A stretch of DNA of 64,000 nucleotides from Lysobacterales bacterium (GTDB lineage: Bacteria; Pseudomonadota; Gammaproteobacteria; Xanthomonadales; SZUA-5). The DNA is taken from the NCBI GenBank assembly GCA_022841325.1, contig JALHRS010000001.1, forward strand, positions 122,889 through 186,888, given 5' to 3'. The notes under the pieces are model-generated. The model worked only from the letters and a program-made list of their open reading frames with translations. It did not search any database and was not told the DNA's origin. How positions within the stretch are numbered: position 1 is the stretch's first letter; every line of letters begins with the position of its first letter. Below are positions 18,881 through 28,348 of the stretch, piece by piece. The translations under genes and the position numbers were made by a program.

Positions 18881-19738
18881 TCACGGCACCCTTCCCCCGC
18901 TCACCCGCTCGTGACCCGCCAGATCGCGCTCGCTGCTCACATCAGCATAGCCATTAACCAGCAAGGCTTCGCGCACCGCTGGGGCCTGGGTCCAGCCATG
19001 TTCCATCAGCAGCCAGCCGCCTGGGTTCAGAAGGTCCCGGGCCGCGCGTATCAGCGTCAGCAAGTCGCCAAGACCAGACTGTGTCGCCAGCAATGCCGAT
19101 TCGGGCTCACCGCTGGCGACCAGCCCGGGCAGATGCGGATCGGTGGCGTCCAGATAGGGAGGATTGGACAGAATCAGGTCGACGCTGCCCGCGCTCAGCG
19201 CCTGCAGCCAGTCGCCACACCAGAACCCGACGCGGGCCCCCAGTTTGCGGGCATTGCCCTGGGCCACATCCAGCGCGGCACGGCTGCGGTCGACGGCAAT
19301 CACCGCGCTCTGCGGTCGTTCCAGCTGGAAGCTGACGGCCAGCGCTCCCGAGCCGGTGCCGGCGTCCAGCACGGTACCTTTCCGCCCTACCGCCCAGCGC
19401 GCCAGCGCGGCTTCGAGCAGGATCTCGGTGTCCGGGCGTGGAATCAGCACAGCGCTGTTGACCTGGAACGGGCGACCATAGAACTCACGCTCTCCGGTCA
19501 GGTAGGCATAGGGCTCGCCCGCGCAGCGACGCCGCCACAGCGTCAGGAAGCGTCCAAGCTCGGGTGCCGTGACCGCATCGCCCAGACGCGCATACAGACC
19601 GGCCCGGTTGCGGCGAAGCACATGGGCGAGCAGATACTCGGCGTCGATGCTTTCGACGTCGGCAGGCGCGACCGCCCGGGCCTGGCGCAACAGCTGCGAC
19701 CAGGTAGCGGGGCCCGTGCGCAAATCTCCTTCGTTCAC
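18881..19738 (-). CDS. prmC: Peptide chain release factor N5-glutamine methyltransferase
   Basis: A 285-residue SAM-dependent enzyme that methylates the Gln of the GGQ motif in release factors 1 and 2. The catalytic NPPY motif is at 192-195. The SAM-binding motif DAGTGSG is at 125-131. The N-terminal helical domain and the family motif LIPRPDTE at about 98-105 are present. Length is typical. prfA, the common neighbour, is not in the window. The gene diverges from the S1/P1 nuclease gene across a 70-base gap that must hold both promoters. Confidence 0.95.
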   Translation of the reverse strand: MNEGDLRTGPATWSQLLRQARAVAPADVESIDAEYLLAHVLRRNRAGLYARLGDAVTAPELGRFLTLWRRRCAGEPYAYLTGEREFYGRPFQVNSAVLIPRPDTEILLEAALARWAVGRKGTVLDAGTGSGALAVSFQLERPQSAVIAVDRSRAALDVAQGNARKLGARVGFWCGDWLQALSAGSVDLILSNPPYLDATDPHLPGLVASGEPESALLATQSGLGDLLTLIRAARDLLNPGGWLLMEHGWTQAPAVREALLVNGYADVSSERDLAGHERVSGGRVP

Positions 19739-19808
19739 CTCGATCTGCTCTTTCTATTCGTCATCTGACGATATGCTCGCCCCTCCGCCCTGCAGATACC
19801 ATCAGCAC

Positions 19809-20642
19809 ATGCGAAAAACCTGGACCCTGATGCTGCTGGGCTTGCTGCTCGCAGGCATGGCCGGCCAGGCTCACGCCTGGGGCCGGGACGGTCACCGCAT
19901 CGTCGGCGAACTGGCGCAGGCCGAGCTCAATGCAAGGGCCAGTGCCGCGGTGGCGGAACTGCTGCAGGGCGAGCCCGATCCCACACTCGCTGGCGTTTCG
20001 ATCTGGGCCGACGAGGTGCGCGATTCAGCCCCGGAATATCGCTGGACCGTGCCGCTGCACTGGGTCAATTTCACGCCTGGCGACTGTAGTTACAACAGCG
20101 ACAGGCTGTGTCATGAGGGTCTGTGTGTCGTGGCTGCCATAGAGCGCTACAGCCAGGAACTGATCGATCCCGATCTGCCGCACGAGCGCCGGCGCGATGC
20201 ACTCAAGTTCATCGTCCACTTTGTCGGTGATGTGCACCAGCCACTGCATGCCGGTTTTGCCGCCGACCGGGGCGGCAATGATTTCCAGATCAGCATCCAG
20301 CGCGAAGGCTGGAATCTGCATTCGGTGTGGGATTCATTGCTGATCGAGAGCCTGAAACTGGACTGGCACAGCTATCACGATCGGGTGGCCGCACAGCCGT
20401 TCTGGCCTGACTCACAGGCGCGACTGTCTGCGGCGCAGGCGGGAGCCTGGGCAGAGGAATCCTGCGGCATTGTGCAGAGGGATGATTTCTATCCGCCCAG
20501 ACACAAGATCAGCTCGCGCTACCTGGATGCCAAGCGGCCGCTGGCCGATCAACGCCTGAAACTGGCCGGGGCGCGGCTGGCAGCGCTGCTCAACCGGCTG
20601 CTGGGTGCGCCGCCGGTGGAATCGGTCTACACCGTGCCATAG
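19809..20642 (+). CDS. Secreted S1/P1-type zinc-dependent nuclease
   Basis: A 277-residue exported nuclease expected to cleave single-stranded DNA and RNA in the periplasm or outside the cell. A signal peptide ends at AHA, leaving Trp24 as the mature N-terminus, which in this family itself binds zinc. His29 is the equivalent of P1 His6. The other ligand motifs are present in order: WADEVR, LHWVNF, HFVGDVHQPLH, GGND and NLHSVWD. Several cysteine residues could form disulfides, as in exported family members. The ATG at 19809 is chosen because it starts the signal peptide. The gene may help in phosphate or nucleotide scavenging, which is inference. Confidence 0.93.
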   Translation: MRKTWTLMLLGLLLAGMAGQAHAWGRDGHRIVGELAQAELNARASAAVAELLQGEPDPTLAGVSIWADEVRDSAPEYRWTVPLHWVNFTPGDCSYNSDRLCHEGLCVVAAIERYSQELIDPDLPHERRRDALKFIVHFVGDVHQPLHAGFAADRGGNDFQISIQREGWNLHSVWDSLLIESLKLDWHSYHDRVAAQPFWPDSQARLSAAQAGAWAEESCGIVQRDDFYPPRHKISSRYLDAKRPLADQRLKLAGARLAALLNRLLGAPPVESVYTVP

Positions 20643-20648
20643 CCGCGA

Positions 20649-20678
20649 GGAAGCGTCCGGACCTGCGCCGGCGCTTCC
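20649..20678. terminator. Possible hairpin between convergent nuclease and transketolase genes
   Basis: GGAAGCG and CCGG on the left pair with CCGG and CGCTTCC on the right, with a one-base bulge and a short loop. It lies in the 51-base gap between two convergent stop codons, a place where a shared terminator is expected. There is no T-run on either strand, so it is only a candidate. Confidence 0.4.
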
Positions 20679-20693
20679 CCTGATCCTGCGGCA

Positions 20694-22697
20694 TCAGCCG
20701 TTGAGCAGATCCCGCCCGGTTTCGATCACGCGCTCCAGGCCGAAGCCAAAATGCGCGTACAGCACCTTGTCCGGGGCCGAGGCTCCAAAGCTCTGCATGC
20801 CGATCACGGCGCCATCCAGACCCACATACTTGCGCCAGTAATCGCCGATGGCGGCCTCGATGGCCACCCGCCTGCGGCTGGTCCTGGGCAGCACCGCTTC
20901 ACGATAGGCGGCGGCCTGGGCGTCAAACACCTCGGCGCAGGGCATCGAAACCACGCGAATCGCAAATCCTTCGCCTGCCAGCGCGTGCGCAGCCTGCACC
21001 GCCAGATCCAGCTCCGAACCGGTGCCGATGAAGATCAGATCGATCTTGCCGGGCGTGGTGTCGAGCAGCACATAGCCGCCGCGCGCGATCGCGGCGATCT
21101 GTTCCGCGGTGCGCGGCTGAGCCTTGAGATTCTGGCGCGAGAAGGCCAGGCAGCTCGGTCCGTCACGGCGCTCGATGGCGCATTTCCAGGCCACTGCCGA
21201 TTCCACCGCATCGGCCGGTCGCCAGACCCGGTTGTTGGGGATGTAGCGCAGGCTGGCCAGATGCTCGACGGGCTGATGGGTGGGGCCATCCTCACCCAGG
21301 CCGATGGAATCGTGGGTGTAGACATGGACCACGCGGGCACCCATCAATGCGCTCATGCGCACGGCATTGCGGGCGTAGTCGGAAAACACCAGGAAGGTGG
21401 CGGTGAAGGGCAGGATGCCACCATGCAGCGCCATGCCGTTGGCGATGGCGCTCATGCCGAATTCGCGCACACCGAAATAGACGTAATTGCCGCCATCGTC
21501 GGCCGTCTGCACGTCGCTGCTGGCCTTGACGATGGAATAGTTGGAGTGCGCCAGATCCGCCGAGCCACCGATCAACTCGGGCAGCACCGGCACCAGTACT
21601 TCCAGGGCGCGCTGGCTGGCCTTGCGCGAGGCGATGCTGCTGGCATCGCGATCGAAGTCGGCAATCAGGGCATCGATGGTCGGTGCAAACTCGGCCGGCA
21701 GCTCGCCCGCCAGGCGCCGATCCAGTTCTGCTGCCAGTTCCGGAAACTGTTCCTGGTAGCGGGCGTGCAGGCTTTCCCAGTCACGCTGCCAGCCGGCACC
21801 GGCAACCCGGGCGTCGTAGGCGCTGTAGATCTCTTCCGGGATCTGGAAGGGTTCGTGGTGCCAGCCCAGCTGGGCGCGGGCCGCAGCCACCTCATCGCGC
21901 CCCAGCGGCGCGCCATGGCTGGATTCGGAACCCTGCTTGGCCGGCGAGCCAAAGCCGATGACGGTCTTGCAGCAGATCAGGGTTGGCTTGTCCGGGTCGG
22001 CGGCGGCCGTCACCAGCGCCGCCTTGATGGCCTCGGCGTTGTGACCGTCGATATCGGGAATCACTTCCCAGCCATAGGCCTCGAAGCGCTTGGGCGTGTC
22101 GTCGGTGAACCAGCCGTGGACCTTGCCGTCAATGGAAATGCCGTTGTCGTCGTAGATCACGATCAGCTTGCCCAGCTTCAGGGTCCCGGCGAGCGAGGCC
22201 ACCTCGTGGGAGATGCCTTCCATCAGGCAGCCATCACCGAGGAATACGTAGGTGTAGTGATCGACCAGTTCAAAACCCGGACGATTGAAGCGCCTGGCGA
22301 GAATCTTCTCCGCCAGCGCCATGCCCACGGCATTGGCCAGACCCTGACCGAGGGGGCCGGTCGTGGTCTCGATTCCGGGAGTCTCGTGGACTTCGGGATG
22401 GCCCGGGGTCTTCGAGTGCAGCTGGCGGAAGCGCTTGAGCTCCTCGATCGGCACATCGTATCCAGACAGATGCAGCAGTGCGTAATGCAGCATCGAGCCG
22501 TGGCCATTGCTGAGCACGAAACGATCGCGGTTGAACCAGTGCGGATCGCTGGGGTTGTGGCGCAGGAAATCATTCCACAGCACTTCGGCGATATCCGCCA
22601 TTCCCATCGGCATACCCGGATGTCCGGAATTGGCTTGCTGGACGGCATCCATCGCCAATGCACGGATGGCATTGGCCAGATTGCGGCGGCTGGACAT
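20694..22697 (-). CDS. tkt: Transketolase
   Basis: A 667-residue thiamine-diphosphate enzyme of the pentose phosphate pathway. It moves two-carbon units between ketose and aldose phosphates. Diagnostic motifs are the N-terminal [10 protein letters not shown], the ThDP-binding [12 protein letters not shown] followed by a distant DDNGISIDG, the catalytic Glu in [18 protein letters not shown], and [21 protein letters not shown]. The ATG at 22697 is preceded by GGGAG at a suitable distance, while the upstream in-frame codon at 22742 has none. The usual downstream neighbours gapA and pgk are absent here. The gene is divergent from a diguanylate cyclase gene. Confidence 0.97.
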   Translation of the reverse strand: MSSRRNLANAIRALAMDAVQQANSGHPGMPMGMADIAEVLWNDFLRHNPSDPHWFNRDRFVLSNGHGSMLHYALLHLSGYDVPIEELKRFRQLHSKTPGHPEVHETPGIETTTGPLGQGLANAVGMALAEKILARRFNRPGFELVDHYTYVFLGDGCLMEGISHEVASLAGTLKLGKLIVIYDDNGISIDGKVHGWFTDDTPKRFEAYGWEVIPDIDGHNAEAIKAALVTAAADPDKPTLICCKTVIGFGSPAKQGSESSHGAPLGRDEVAAARAQLGWHHEPFQIPEEIYSAYDARVAGAGWQRDWESLHARYQEQFPELAAELDRRLAGELPAEFAPTIDALIADFDRDASSIASRKASQRALEVLVPVLPELIGGSADLAHSNYSIVKASSDVQTADDGGNYVYFGVREFGMSAIANGMALHGGILPFTATFLVFSDYARNAVRMSALMGARVVHVYTHDSIGLGEDGPTHQPVEHLASLRYIPNNRVWRPADAVESAVAWKCAIERRDGPSCLAFSRQNLKAQPRTAEQIAAIARGGYVLLDTTPGKIDLIFIGTGSELDLAVQAAHALAGEGFAIRVVSMPCAEVFDAQAAAYREAVLPRTSRRRVAIEAAIGDYWRKYVGLDGAVIGMQSFGASAPDKVLYAHFGFGLERVIETGRDLLNG

Positions 22698-22820
22698 GGG
22701 GGGTGCTCCCGGCGGGCAAAGAGGCGGAGGATTCTGCCGCAATGCGCCGCGTCTGTCCCGACCCGAGCTGAATTGCCGGGCATTGGTCAGCTCTGCTGTG
22801 CTTCCAGCTCGCCTTGATGG

Positions 22821-22847
22821 TCCCGGCGAATCCGGGATTCGCCGGGA
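22821..22847. repeat. Perfect 13-bp inverted repeat in the tkt-diguanylate cyclase gap
   Basis: TCCCGGCGAATCC is followed by one base and then its exact reverse complement GGATTCGCCGGGA. It lies in the 232-base divergent gap between tkt and the membrane diguanylate cyclase gene, about 80 bases before the latter start. It could be an operator or a REP-like hairpin; sequence alone cannot decide. Confidence 0.6.
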
Positions 22848-22929
22848 TATCCATCACAAAGCCTAGCTTTGGCGCTTGTGGGCCTACGCCCCTGCCGTAG
22901 AATGCCTCTGCCTCGAAAGTACTTGAATA

Positions 22930-24003
22930 ATGCTGGTCAACCTCTTGAGCATGCTTGAGAAGAATGCCGACGCAGTCTGGCTATGCGGGTTTCTTCTTGC
23001 GCTCGGATTCGGTCGCAATCGCTACGCCCTGGTGCTGGCCGCACTGAGCGTGCCCATGTACGCACCGCTCAGCAGCGCCGGTATCACCCTGGCCAGCGCC
23101 GGGCTGGCGCTGCTCATCGTCGTCATGCCGGAACCACCGCTACGATCGCTGCGGAGTCTGGGACTGGTTCTGGCTGCGGCGGGGCTGAGCACTCTTCCGA
23201 CTTCCATGCCGCGACTTTCCCAGCTGCTCGACGCCTGGTCGGCCTGGGCGCCGGCCGCGCCACTGGGTCTGGCTGCCTGGGCACTGGGGGCGGCTGCAGC
23301 CTGGGCGCTGTTGCGCTGGCTGCGTCGGGGATGGCCGCTGGATCTGCACCTGTCACTGGCGCTGCTGCCGGCGATGGTGGCGCTGTCCTGGTCGCCACCA
23401 CTGTCCACGCGGGCCTGGTTGGCGGCTTTCGCCGGCGCCATCGTCATCGCCGTGCTTTACGGCGCCTACCGCATGGCCTTCATCGATGCGCTCACCGGTT
23501 TGCCCAACCGCAGGGCTCTGGACGAGCGCCTGGCACGCAGTGCCGGGCGCATGGCGGTGGCCATGGTGGACATCGATTTCTTCAAGCGCTTCAACGACCG
23601 TTACGGCCATGAGGCCGGCGATCGCGTCCTCAAGTCGGTGGCGAGGCAGTTGCGACGCTGCGCAGGCGGGGCAGCCTACCGCTATGGTGGCGAGGAGTTT
23701 GCGATCGTCTTCGACGGCCGTCGGGTTGAACACGCGAGCGAAGCACTGGAAGACGTACGCAGCGCGGTCGAGGGTCTGCGCGTGCGCTTGCGCAAGGACG
23801 CCAGCAGAAACCGCGCACAGGCGGTTCGCCGCGGCCAGTCGGCGGGCGAGGTCGGGGTCACCATCAGCATAGGTCTGGCCGAACGCGATCCGGAACGACG
23901 CACCTGCAGTGCGGTGATCGACGCCGCCGACAAGGCCTTGTATCGCTCCAAGCAGCGCGGACGCAATCGGCTGACCCTGGCCGGGGCGGCCAGGATGAAC
24001 TGA
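22930..24003 (+). CDS. Membrane-bound diguanylate cyclase
   Basis: A 357-residue GGDEF protein expected to make c-di-GMP from two GTP. The first 185 residues contain about five or six hydrophobic helices forming a membrane sensor domain I do not recognise. The GGDEF domain begins at about DALTGLPNRR, with the metal ligand region MVDIDFFKRFND and an intact YGGEEF at residues 252-257. The RxxD product-inhibition site is not present at its usual place, five residues before GGEEF. A TAGAAT hexamer at 22898-22903 may be its -10 element. The stop codon is followed directly and in the same frame by a beta-barrel protein remnant. Confidence 0.92.
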   Translation: MLVNLLSMLEKNADAVWLCGFLLALGFGRNRYALVLAALSVPMYAPLSSAGITLASAGLALLIVVMPEPPLRSLRSLGLVLAAAGLSTLPTSMPRLSQLLDAWSAWAPAAPLGLAAWALGAAAAWALLRWLRRGWPLDLHLSLALLPAMVALSWSPPLSTRAWLAAFAGAIVIAVLYGAYRMAFIDALTGLPNRRALDERLARSAGRMAVAMVDIDFFKRFNDRYGHEAGDRVLKSVARQLRRCAGGAAYRYGGEEFAIVFDGRRVEHASEALEDVRSAVEGLRVRLRKDASRNRAQAVRRGQSAGEVGVTISIGLAERDPERRTCSAVIDAADKALYRSKQRGRNRLTLAGAARMN

Positions 24004-24222
24004 GGCCTTTACTTTTGGGACGCCAAGGGCCGCGTGAGTCAGGGCACCACGACGCTGAATGTCGACGACAGTGACAATGATTTCTACGTCGGAGTGGGCG
24101 CGGGATACGATCTCAACGAGCGGTTCGGGCTGGGTCTCAGCTACGATCGTTACAAGCTCGGAGACGGCGGTACCGATCTCAAATACGGCGTTCTCTCGGT
24201 GACCGGCGAGCTTCGCTTCTAG
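24004..24222 (+). pseudogene. C-terminal remnant of an outer-membrane beta-barrel protein
   Basis: Read in frame from directly after the TGA of the diguanylate cyclase gene, this encodes about 72 residues: GLYFWDAKGRVSQG, then DFYVGVGAGYDLNERFGLGL, then a strand pair ending VLSVTGELRF. The alternating aromatic/glycine strands and the terminal Phe are those of the last three or four strands of an OmpA-like or porin-family barrel. No signal peptide or N-terminal barrel strands exist upstream. A GTG at 24034 could start a 62-residue product, but it could not form a barrel alone. I call it a truncated relic joined to the cyclase gene by deletion or recombination. Its stop overlaps the next convergent gene by 4 bases. 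Confidence 0.75.
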
Positions 24223-25463
24223 GCACGCAGCCCGTGCCGGTCTAGTCCAGGCTGGCTGGACTGAAGTTCGAGCAGCTGGGAGTTGACGTCCAGAGGATCC
24301 AGCACCGCTGGGTCCTGCGGCTTTCCGACCAGCCAGCCTTGCAGATAGCGTACGCCCTGACTCTTGAGGGCGTGCGCCTGTTCAATGGTCTCCACGCCTT
24401 CGGCCACCATTTCAGCGCCCATGCCGTGCAGCATGGTGACTATTCCGCGAACCAGCGCGGCGGCTTTCAGATCCCCGGGCAACGGCTTCACGAAGCTCTG
24501 GTCCAGCTTGATGGTGTCGAACTCCAGCCGATGCAGATGACCAAGGCCGGAATGGCCGGTGCCGAAATCATCCAGCGATACACCGATGCCATGCCAACGA
24601 CAGCGAGCGATCAATTCCTGCACTCGCTCGTAATCCAGCGCCAGGCTCTCGGTGATCTCGGCCTTGATTCGACTGGGATCCAGACCCGATTCCCTGGCCG
24701 TGCTGGCCAGCAGGTCGGCGAAGTCAGGCACCAGCGATTGTCGTGCGGAGATGTTTACGGCGACCCAGGGACGGAAGTCGGAATTCAGACGCCGGTCCAG
24801 TTCGGCCAGCAAGACGCAGGAGCGCATCAGTGCGTAATGCCCTACCGGCACAATCAGGGAGGTTTCCTCAGCCAGCGCGATGAACTCGCTGGGTGATACC
24901 GGCCCTCGGGTGGGATGATCCCAGCGAACCAGGGCTTCAAAGCCCGCGATCCTGTTTTCATAAAGGTCAAAGATCGGCTGGAAAACCACCCGCAACTGGT
25001 CGCCGTCCAGTGCCTCCAGCAGTTCCCGTTCCAGCCTGATCTTGTCAGCAACGCGGCGCTTCTGGTCGACCACGGCCAGATCATCGCCCTCCGGCTCGTC
25101 GAGCACACCCACCCTCGCCGCTCGCAATCCCCGCCGGTATCGCGACAACAGCCCTACCAGCAGACCTCTGAGCACGGGATCAGCCTCATCCAGGCGTGCA
25201 CGCAACTGATCGGCTCGGATTTCCGTGACTGATACTTCGGTTATCGCGTCAGCACTGGCACTGCGCGGCGCGCGGTCGATGACCGCCATCTCACCCAGGA
25301 TCTCGCCGGCCCCCAGATAACTCAAGGTGAGGCGCTTGCTGCCCTGAGTAGCCCAGACCTCGATCCGACCGCTTTCGATCAGATAGGCCACATCAGGCAC
25401 ATCGCCTTCCGTGAAGATGCGTTCACCGGGCGCGAATACTCGTTTGGCGCTGGCGGAGCTCAT
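24219..25463 (-). CDS. Cyclic-nucleotide-binding domain plus EAL phosphodiesterase
   Basis: A 414-residue cytoplasmic protein. Residues 1-115 form a CRP-like cNMP-binding domain with the phosphate-cassette-like segment GEILGEMAVIDRAPRSASA, including the conserved Gly-Glu and Arg-Ser-Ala. Residues 145-395 form an EAL domain with FEALVRW (Glu176), ITESLAL, SLDDFGTGHSGL and AEGVET, so it should hydrolyse c-di-GMP. This layout suggests phosphodiesterase activity controlled by a cyclic nucleotide. There is no DNA-binding HTH. I placed the start at the ATG at 25463, where the cNMP domain begins; no strong Shine-Dalgarno supports it. It is the third c-di-GMP enzyme in this part of the window. Confidence 0.9.
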   Translation of the reverse strand: MSSASAKRVFAPGERIFTEGDVPDVAYLIESGRIEVWATQGSKRLTLSYLGAGEILGEMAVIDRAPRSASADAITEVSVTEIRADQLRARLDEADPVLRGLLVGLLSRYRRGLRAARVGVLDEPEGDDLAVVDQKRRVADKIRLERELLEALDGDQLRVVFQPIFDLYENRIAGFEALVRWDHPTRGPVSPSEFIALAEETSLIVPVGHYALMRSCVLLAELDRRLNSDFRPWVAVNISARQSLVPDFADLLASTARESGLDPSRIKAEITESLALDYERVQELIARCRWHGIGVSLDDFGTGHSGLGHLHRLEFDTIKLDQSFVKPLPGDLKAAALVRGIVTMLHGMGAEMVAEGVETIEQAHALKSQGVRYLQGWLVGKPQDPAVLDPLDVNSQLLELQSSQPGLDRHGLRA

Positions 25464-25544
25464 GGGCGAATACCGAACGGCCTGAAAACCAAGGATAACG
25501 GAGTGAACGCCGCGCCGCGGGTACAGGGGCCGGCGCGCTCCCAC

Positions 25545-25570
25545 AAAAAAGGGGCCTTGCGGCCCCTTTT
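25545..25570 (-). terminator. Rho-independent terminator of the Ig-like lipoprotein gene
   Basis: Read on the minus strand, GGGGCC, a GCAA loop and GGCCCC are followed by TTTTTTG. The hairpin begins 22 bases after the stop codon at 25593. The plus strand also has a short T-run after the hairpin, so it could work both ways. Confidence 0.9.
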
Positions 25571-25592
25571 CCGTCTGCTCAGGCCTGGCGGC

Positions 25593-28295
25593 TTAGCCGC
25601 AAAGCGGTGAGAAGAAGATCGAACACAGGTTCACGCCCTGCAGCGTCACCGTGGTGCTGGGTGAGCCACCGGCTGCCGTGAACACGCACTGGCCGCTGGC
25701 TGCGCCCTGTGCCTGGTCGAGGTTGATCGCCGTGATTCTGGCGATCGTCTCACCGTTGGCATTGGTGATGCCCGGAGGCTGCGGCAACTGAATCTGCGCG
25801 CCGCCAGAAGCGGTGCAGACACCGGTAATCAACACTCCCGGGATCGGCTGACCATTGCCGTTGAGCAGTCGCAGATTCACCGGTCCACCGTTGCCACCGA
25901 AGAAGGAGGACGGGAAGGCCTGCAGGATCGAGATCGTGGGCGGAATCACGTTGACCACCTGCGAGCCACCGACGCCGAAGAAGGTGATCGACGGCGCCTG
26001 CACCTGATTGGCCACGCCGGCCGTAGTCACCGATGCCGTGGTGCAACCGCTCGGACCGGTCAATGCCGACAGCACGCCGGAGTTCGACTGACCATCGACC
26101 GTCGTGGTGGACGAGGCATTGGCGACAGTGAAGCCGATCGGCACACCCTGGATTGGAGCGCCGAGGGCATCCGCCACGCAGACTGTGACGGTCGTCGTGA
26201 GGTTGGCCGGAATCTGCGCAGGTGATGCCACCAGTGAGCCCGGCGCTGCGCCCGGGAACAACACCAGTTCCGCGTCAGTCACCAACTCGGTGCTGCCCTG
26301 CACCAGTTCACCGGCACCGCGAGCCCAGATGGCTGCCAGACGGCCCAGCTGATTGACCGGGTAGTTCATCGTCGTGGTTGCCACGCCGATGTCATTGGTC
26401 GGCACATTCGGGGTGATGTTGGCCACGGTAGCGCGACCGATCACGTACGGCAGTACCGGACCGCTGTTGACCACCACACCGGTGTCGTTGTTGAAGTTGA
26501 AGCGCTGGGTCACGTTCAGACTGCCGGCACTGTTGATGCGCTCGATCCGTCGCGCGCTCTCCAGATCGCGGTTGGCATTGGACTGTTCGCCGAAGACCAG
26601 CAGCGTGTCGCCCGGTCCAGCACCGCCGCCAGCCGAGGTGAATGCACCACCCGGAGCCGTGAACAGGGTTCCGCCTTCCTGCGGATCACCGTCGCCGCCA
26701 CTGATCAGGAAGTTGCCTGGACCCGCGGTCGGGAAACCGGCCACCGGCGCGTCGATCAGACCAAAGTCGATCGGCGTGTTCGGAAGCACCGGATTGCCCT
26801 GACGGTCGGTGGCCAGCACGCTGATCGTCAGACTGTAGGTGCCATTCGGGTCGGTCGGAATGGTGGTTGCTCCACCGACCGGCGCAACGCCACCCGTGAC
26901 CCGATTGACGCGCAGGGCGTTGACATCGGGAGACGTGATCTTCAGCGAGAACAGCTTGCCGTCAGAGATGATGACCGTCTCGTCGCGAGTGACCGGCGAG
27001 GTGATGCCATTGTCCACATTGTTGTCCGCGGCGTCTGCCGTCACCCGGATCAGGAAGGTACCCTGACGGTTGCCGGAGACCAATGTGGCTCCAGCAATAC
27101 CCTGTTGGGTACGGACCCTGATCGAGCGACCCTGCACGTTCTGGTTGGCCGCATTGACACCACGGAAGACTTCACCACCGTTGGCACCCTGATCAACGAT
27201 TTCGAACTGAACATTGTTGAAGGTGGCCGTGGTCGGCGGATCCGGCACCAGCGCCGCTGCGCCATCCGTCACCCGCGCTTGCAGCAGCAAGGTGTTGCTG
27301 CCACCCGAGCCTTGCACGTAGAGGCTGGTCGCCGGACGAATCAGATCGATGTTGGCCGGCAACTGCGGTGCCTGCGCCACGATCGTGAACTGCTGCTGCT
27401 CGGACAGGTTGGCTCCGGTATCCGGATCCTGCGCCGTGACCGTCAGCGTGAACGGACCCGGCTGCGTGGCCTGCCCGCTGGAGTTATAGGAGTGAATGAA
27501 GATCGTCTTCTTGCCCGCCACCACGTCTGCAGGACCCGCCCCGGTGAGCGCGAGGAACTCGTTCACAGTGGTGCTTGGGTCGTCCAACTCCGAGTAAGCC
27601 GTATTGGTGATCGGGTTCAGCGAGAGCTGGATCGCTCCCGAGGGCAGCAACTGCCCGCGGATATCGCGCCGAGTGATCGTGACTTCGGTCACGAAGGGCG
27701 ATCCCCAGAAGGGCTCGATGCCAAAGACGTTGGCCGGCAGCACGGTGCGTTCAGGCGCGATTTCGATGCGTTTGAACGGGGCTGGGCCCTGGCTGATCGT
27801 GAACGGGATTTCCAGGGCAAGCGTGCGCCCTGGTTGGTCCGGGTCCGCCGCTGAAGCGGTGATCGTCACCGATCCCGGGTCCAGTTGCGAATGGATGAAG
27901 AAGGTCGCCAATCCGCCGGTGGTTTCCGTGAAGATCACCCCGAAGAAGGTCGAGAACTCGTTGATGTTCTGGGTTTCCGGATCGTCGAGGATCGACAGCG
28001 CCAGACTCCGGACATTGCTGCTGCGGAGATTGACGACGGTGCCGTCAGCGGCCGGCAGCCCATTGGACCTGAGCACCCGCACGTTCAACTGCACCCAATA
28101 GGGAGAGTTGCTTTCCGGTGGAATCTGACTTCGATTGGATGGCAGCGTCGTCACGCCGCCCACCACGTCATACCGCATCGAGCCGGATGAGGGCGGAGTA
28201 AAACTCCCGCCTCCGTTTCCGGATCCACCGCCACCACAGCCGGCCAACAGCGTGGTGGCCAATCCGACGGCTAGAAATTTCTTCCAAGCGCTCAT
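25593..28295 (-). CDS. Large lipoprotein with tandem Ig-like domains, linked to pilQ
   Basis: A 900-residue exported lipoprotein. The signal peptide ends in the lipobox LLAGC (Cys20), followed by a Gly/Ser linker. The rest is beta-rich and reads as several bacterial Ig-like domains of the Big/invasin type. Recurrent phrases are VTVCVADALGAPIQGVPIGF, VLATDRQGNPVLPNTPIDF, and repeated VTITASAADPD-like strands. The start at 28295 has AGGAG upstream. It lies 53 bases downstream of pilQ on the same strand and ends at a strong terminator, so it is probably the last gene of the pilMNOPQ operon. It may assist the pilus at the outer membrane or act as an adhesin, which is inference. Confidence 0.82.
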   Translation of the reverse strand: MSAWKKFLAVGLATTLLAGCGGGGSGNGGGSFTPPSSGSMRYDVVGGVTTLPSNRSQIPPESNSPYWVQLNVRVLRSNGLPAADGTVVNLRSSNVRSLALSILDDPETQNINEFSTFFGVIFTETTGGLATFFIHSQLDPGSVTITASAADPDQPGRTLALEIPFTISQGPAPFKRIEIAPERTVLPANVFGIEPFWGSPFVTEVTITRRDIRGQLLPSGAIQLSLNPITNTAYSELDDPSTTVNEFLALTGAGPADVVAGKKTIFIHSYNSSGQATQPGPFTLTVTAQDPDTGANLSEQQQFTIVAQAPQLPANIDLIRPATSLYVQGSGGSNTLLLQARVTDGAAALVPDPPTTATFNNVQFEIVDQGANGGEVFRGVNAANQNVQGRSIRVRTQQGIAGATLVSGNRQGTFLIRVTADAADNNVDNGITSPVTRDETVIISDGKLFSLKITSPDVNALRVNRVTGGVAPVGGATTIPTDPNGTYSLTISVLATDRQGNPVLPNTPIDFGLIDAPVAGFPTAGPGNFLISGGDGDPQEGGTLFTAPGGAFTSAGGGAGPGDTLLVFGEQSNANRDLESARRIERINSAGSLNVTQRFNFNNDTGVVVNSGPVLPYVIGRATVANITPNVPTNDIGVATTTMNYPVNQLGRLAAIWARGAGELVQGSTELVTDAELVLFPGAAPGSLVASPAQIPANLTTTVTVCVADALGAPIQGVPIGFTVANASSTTTVDGQSNSGVLSALTGPSGCTTASVTTAGVANQVQAPSITFFGVGGSQVVNVIPPTISILQAFPSSFFGGNGGPVNLRLLNGNGQPIPGVLITGVCTASGGAQIQLPQPPGITNANGETIARITAINLDQAQGAASGQCVFTAAGGSPSTTVTLQGVNLCSIFFSPLCG

Positions 28296-28348
28296 CGTCG
28301 CTCTCCTGATACTCATCTTGATTATCCGTTGGCTTTTAATGTCCGATC

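Noticed and set aside
20751..22817. 688-codon plus-strand open frame opposite transketolase
   Set aside because: Antisense shadow; transketolase motifs are intact on the minus strand.
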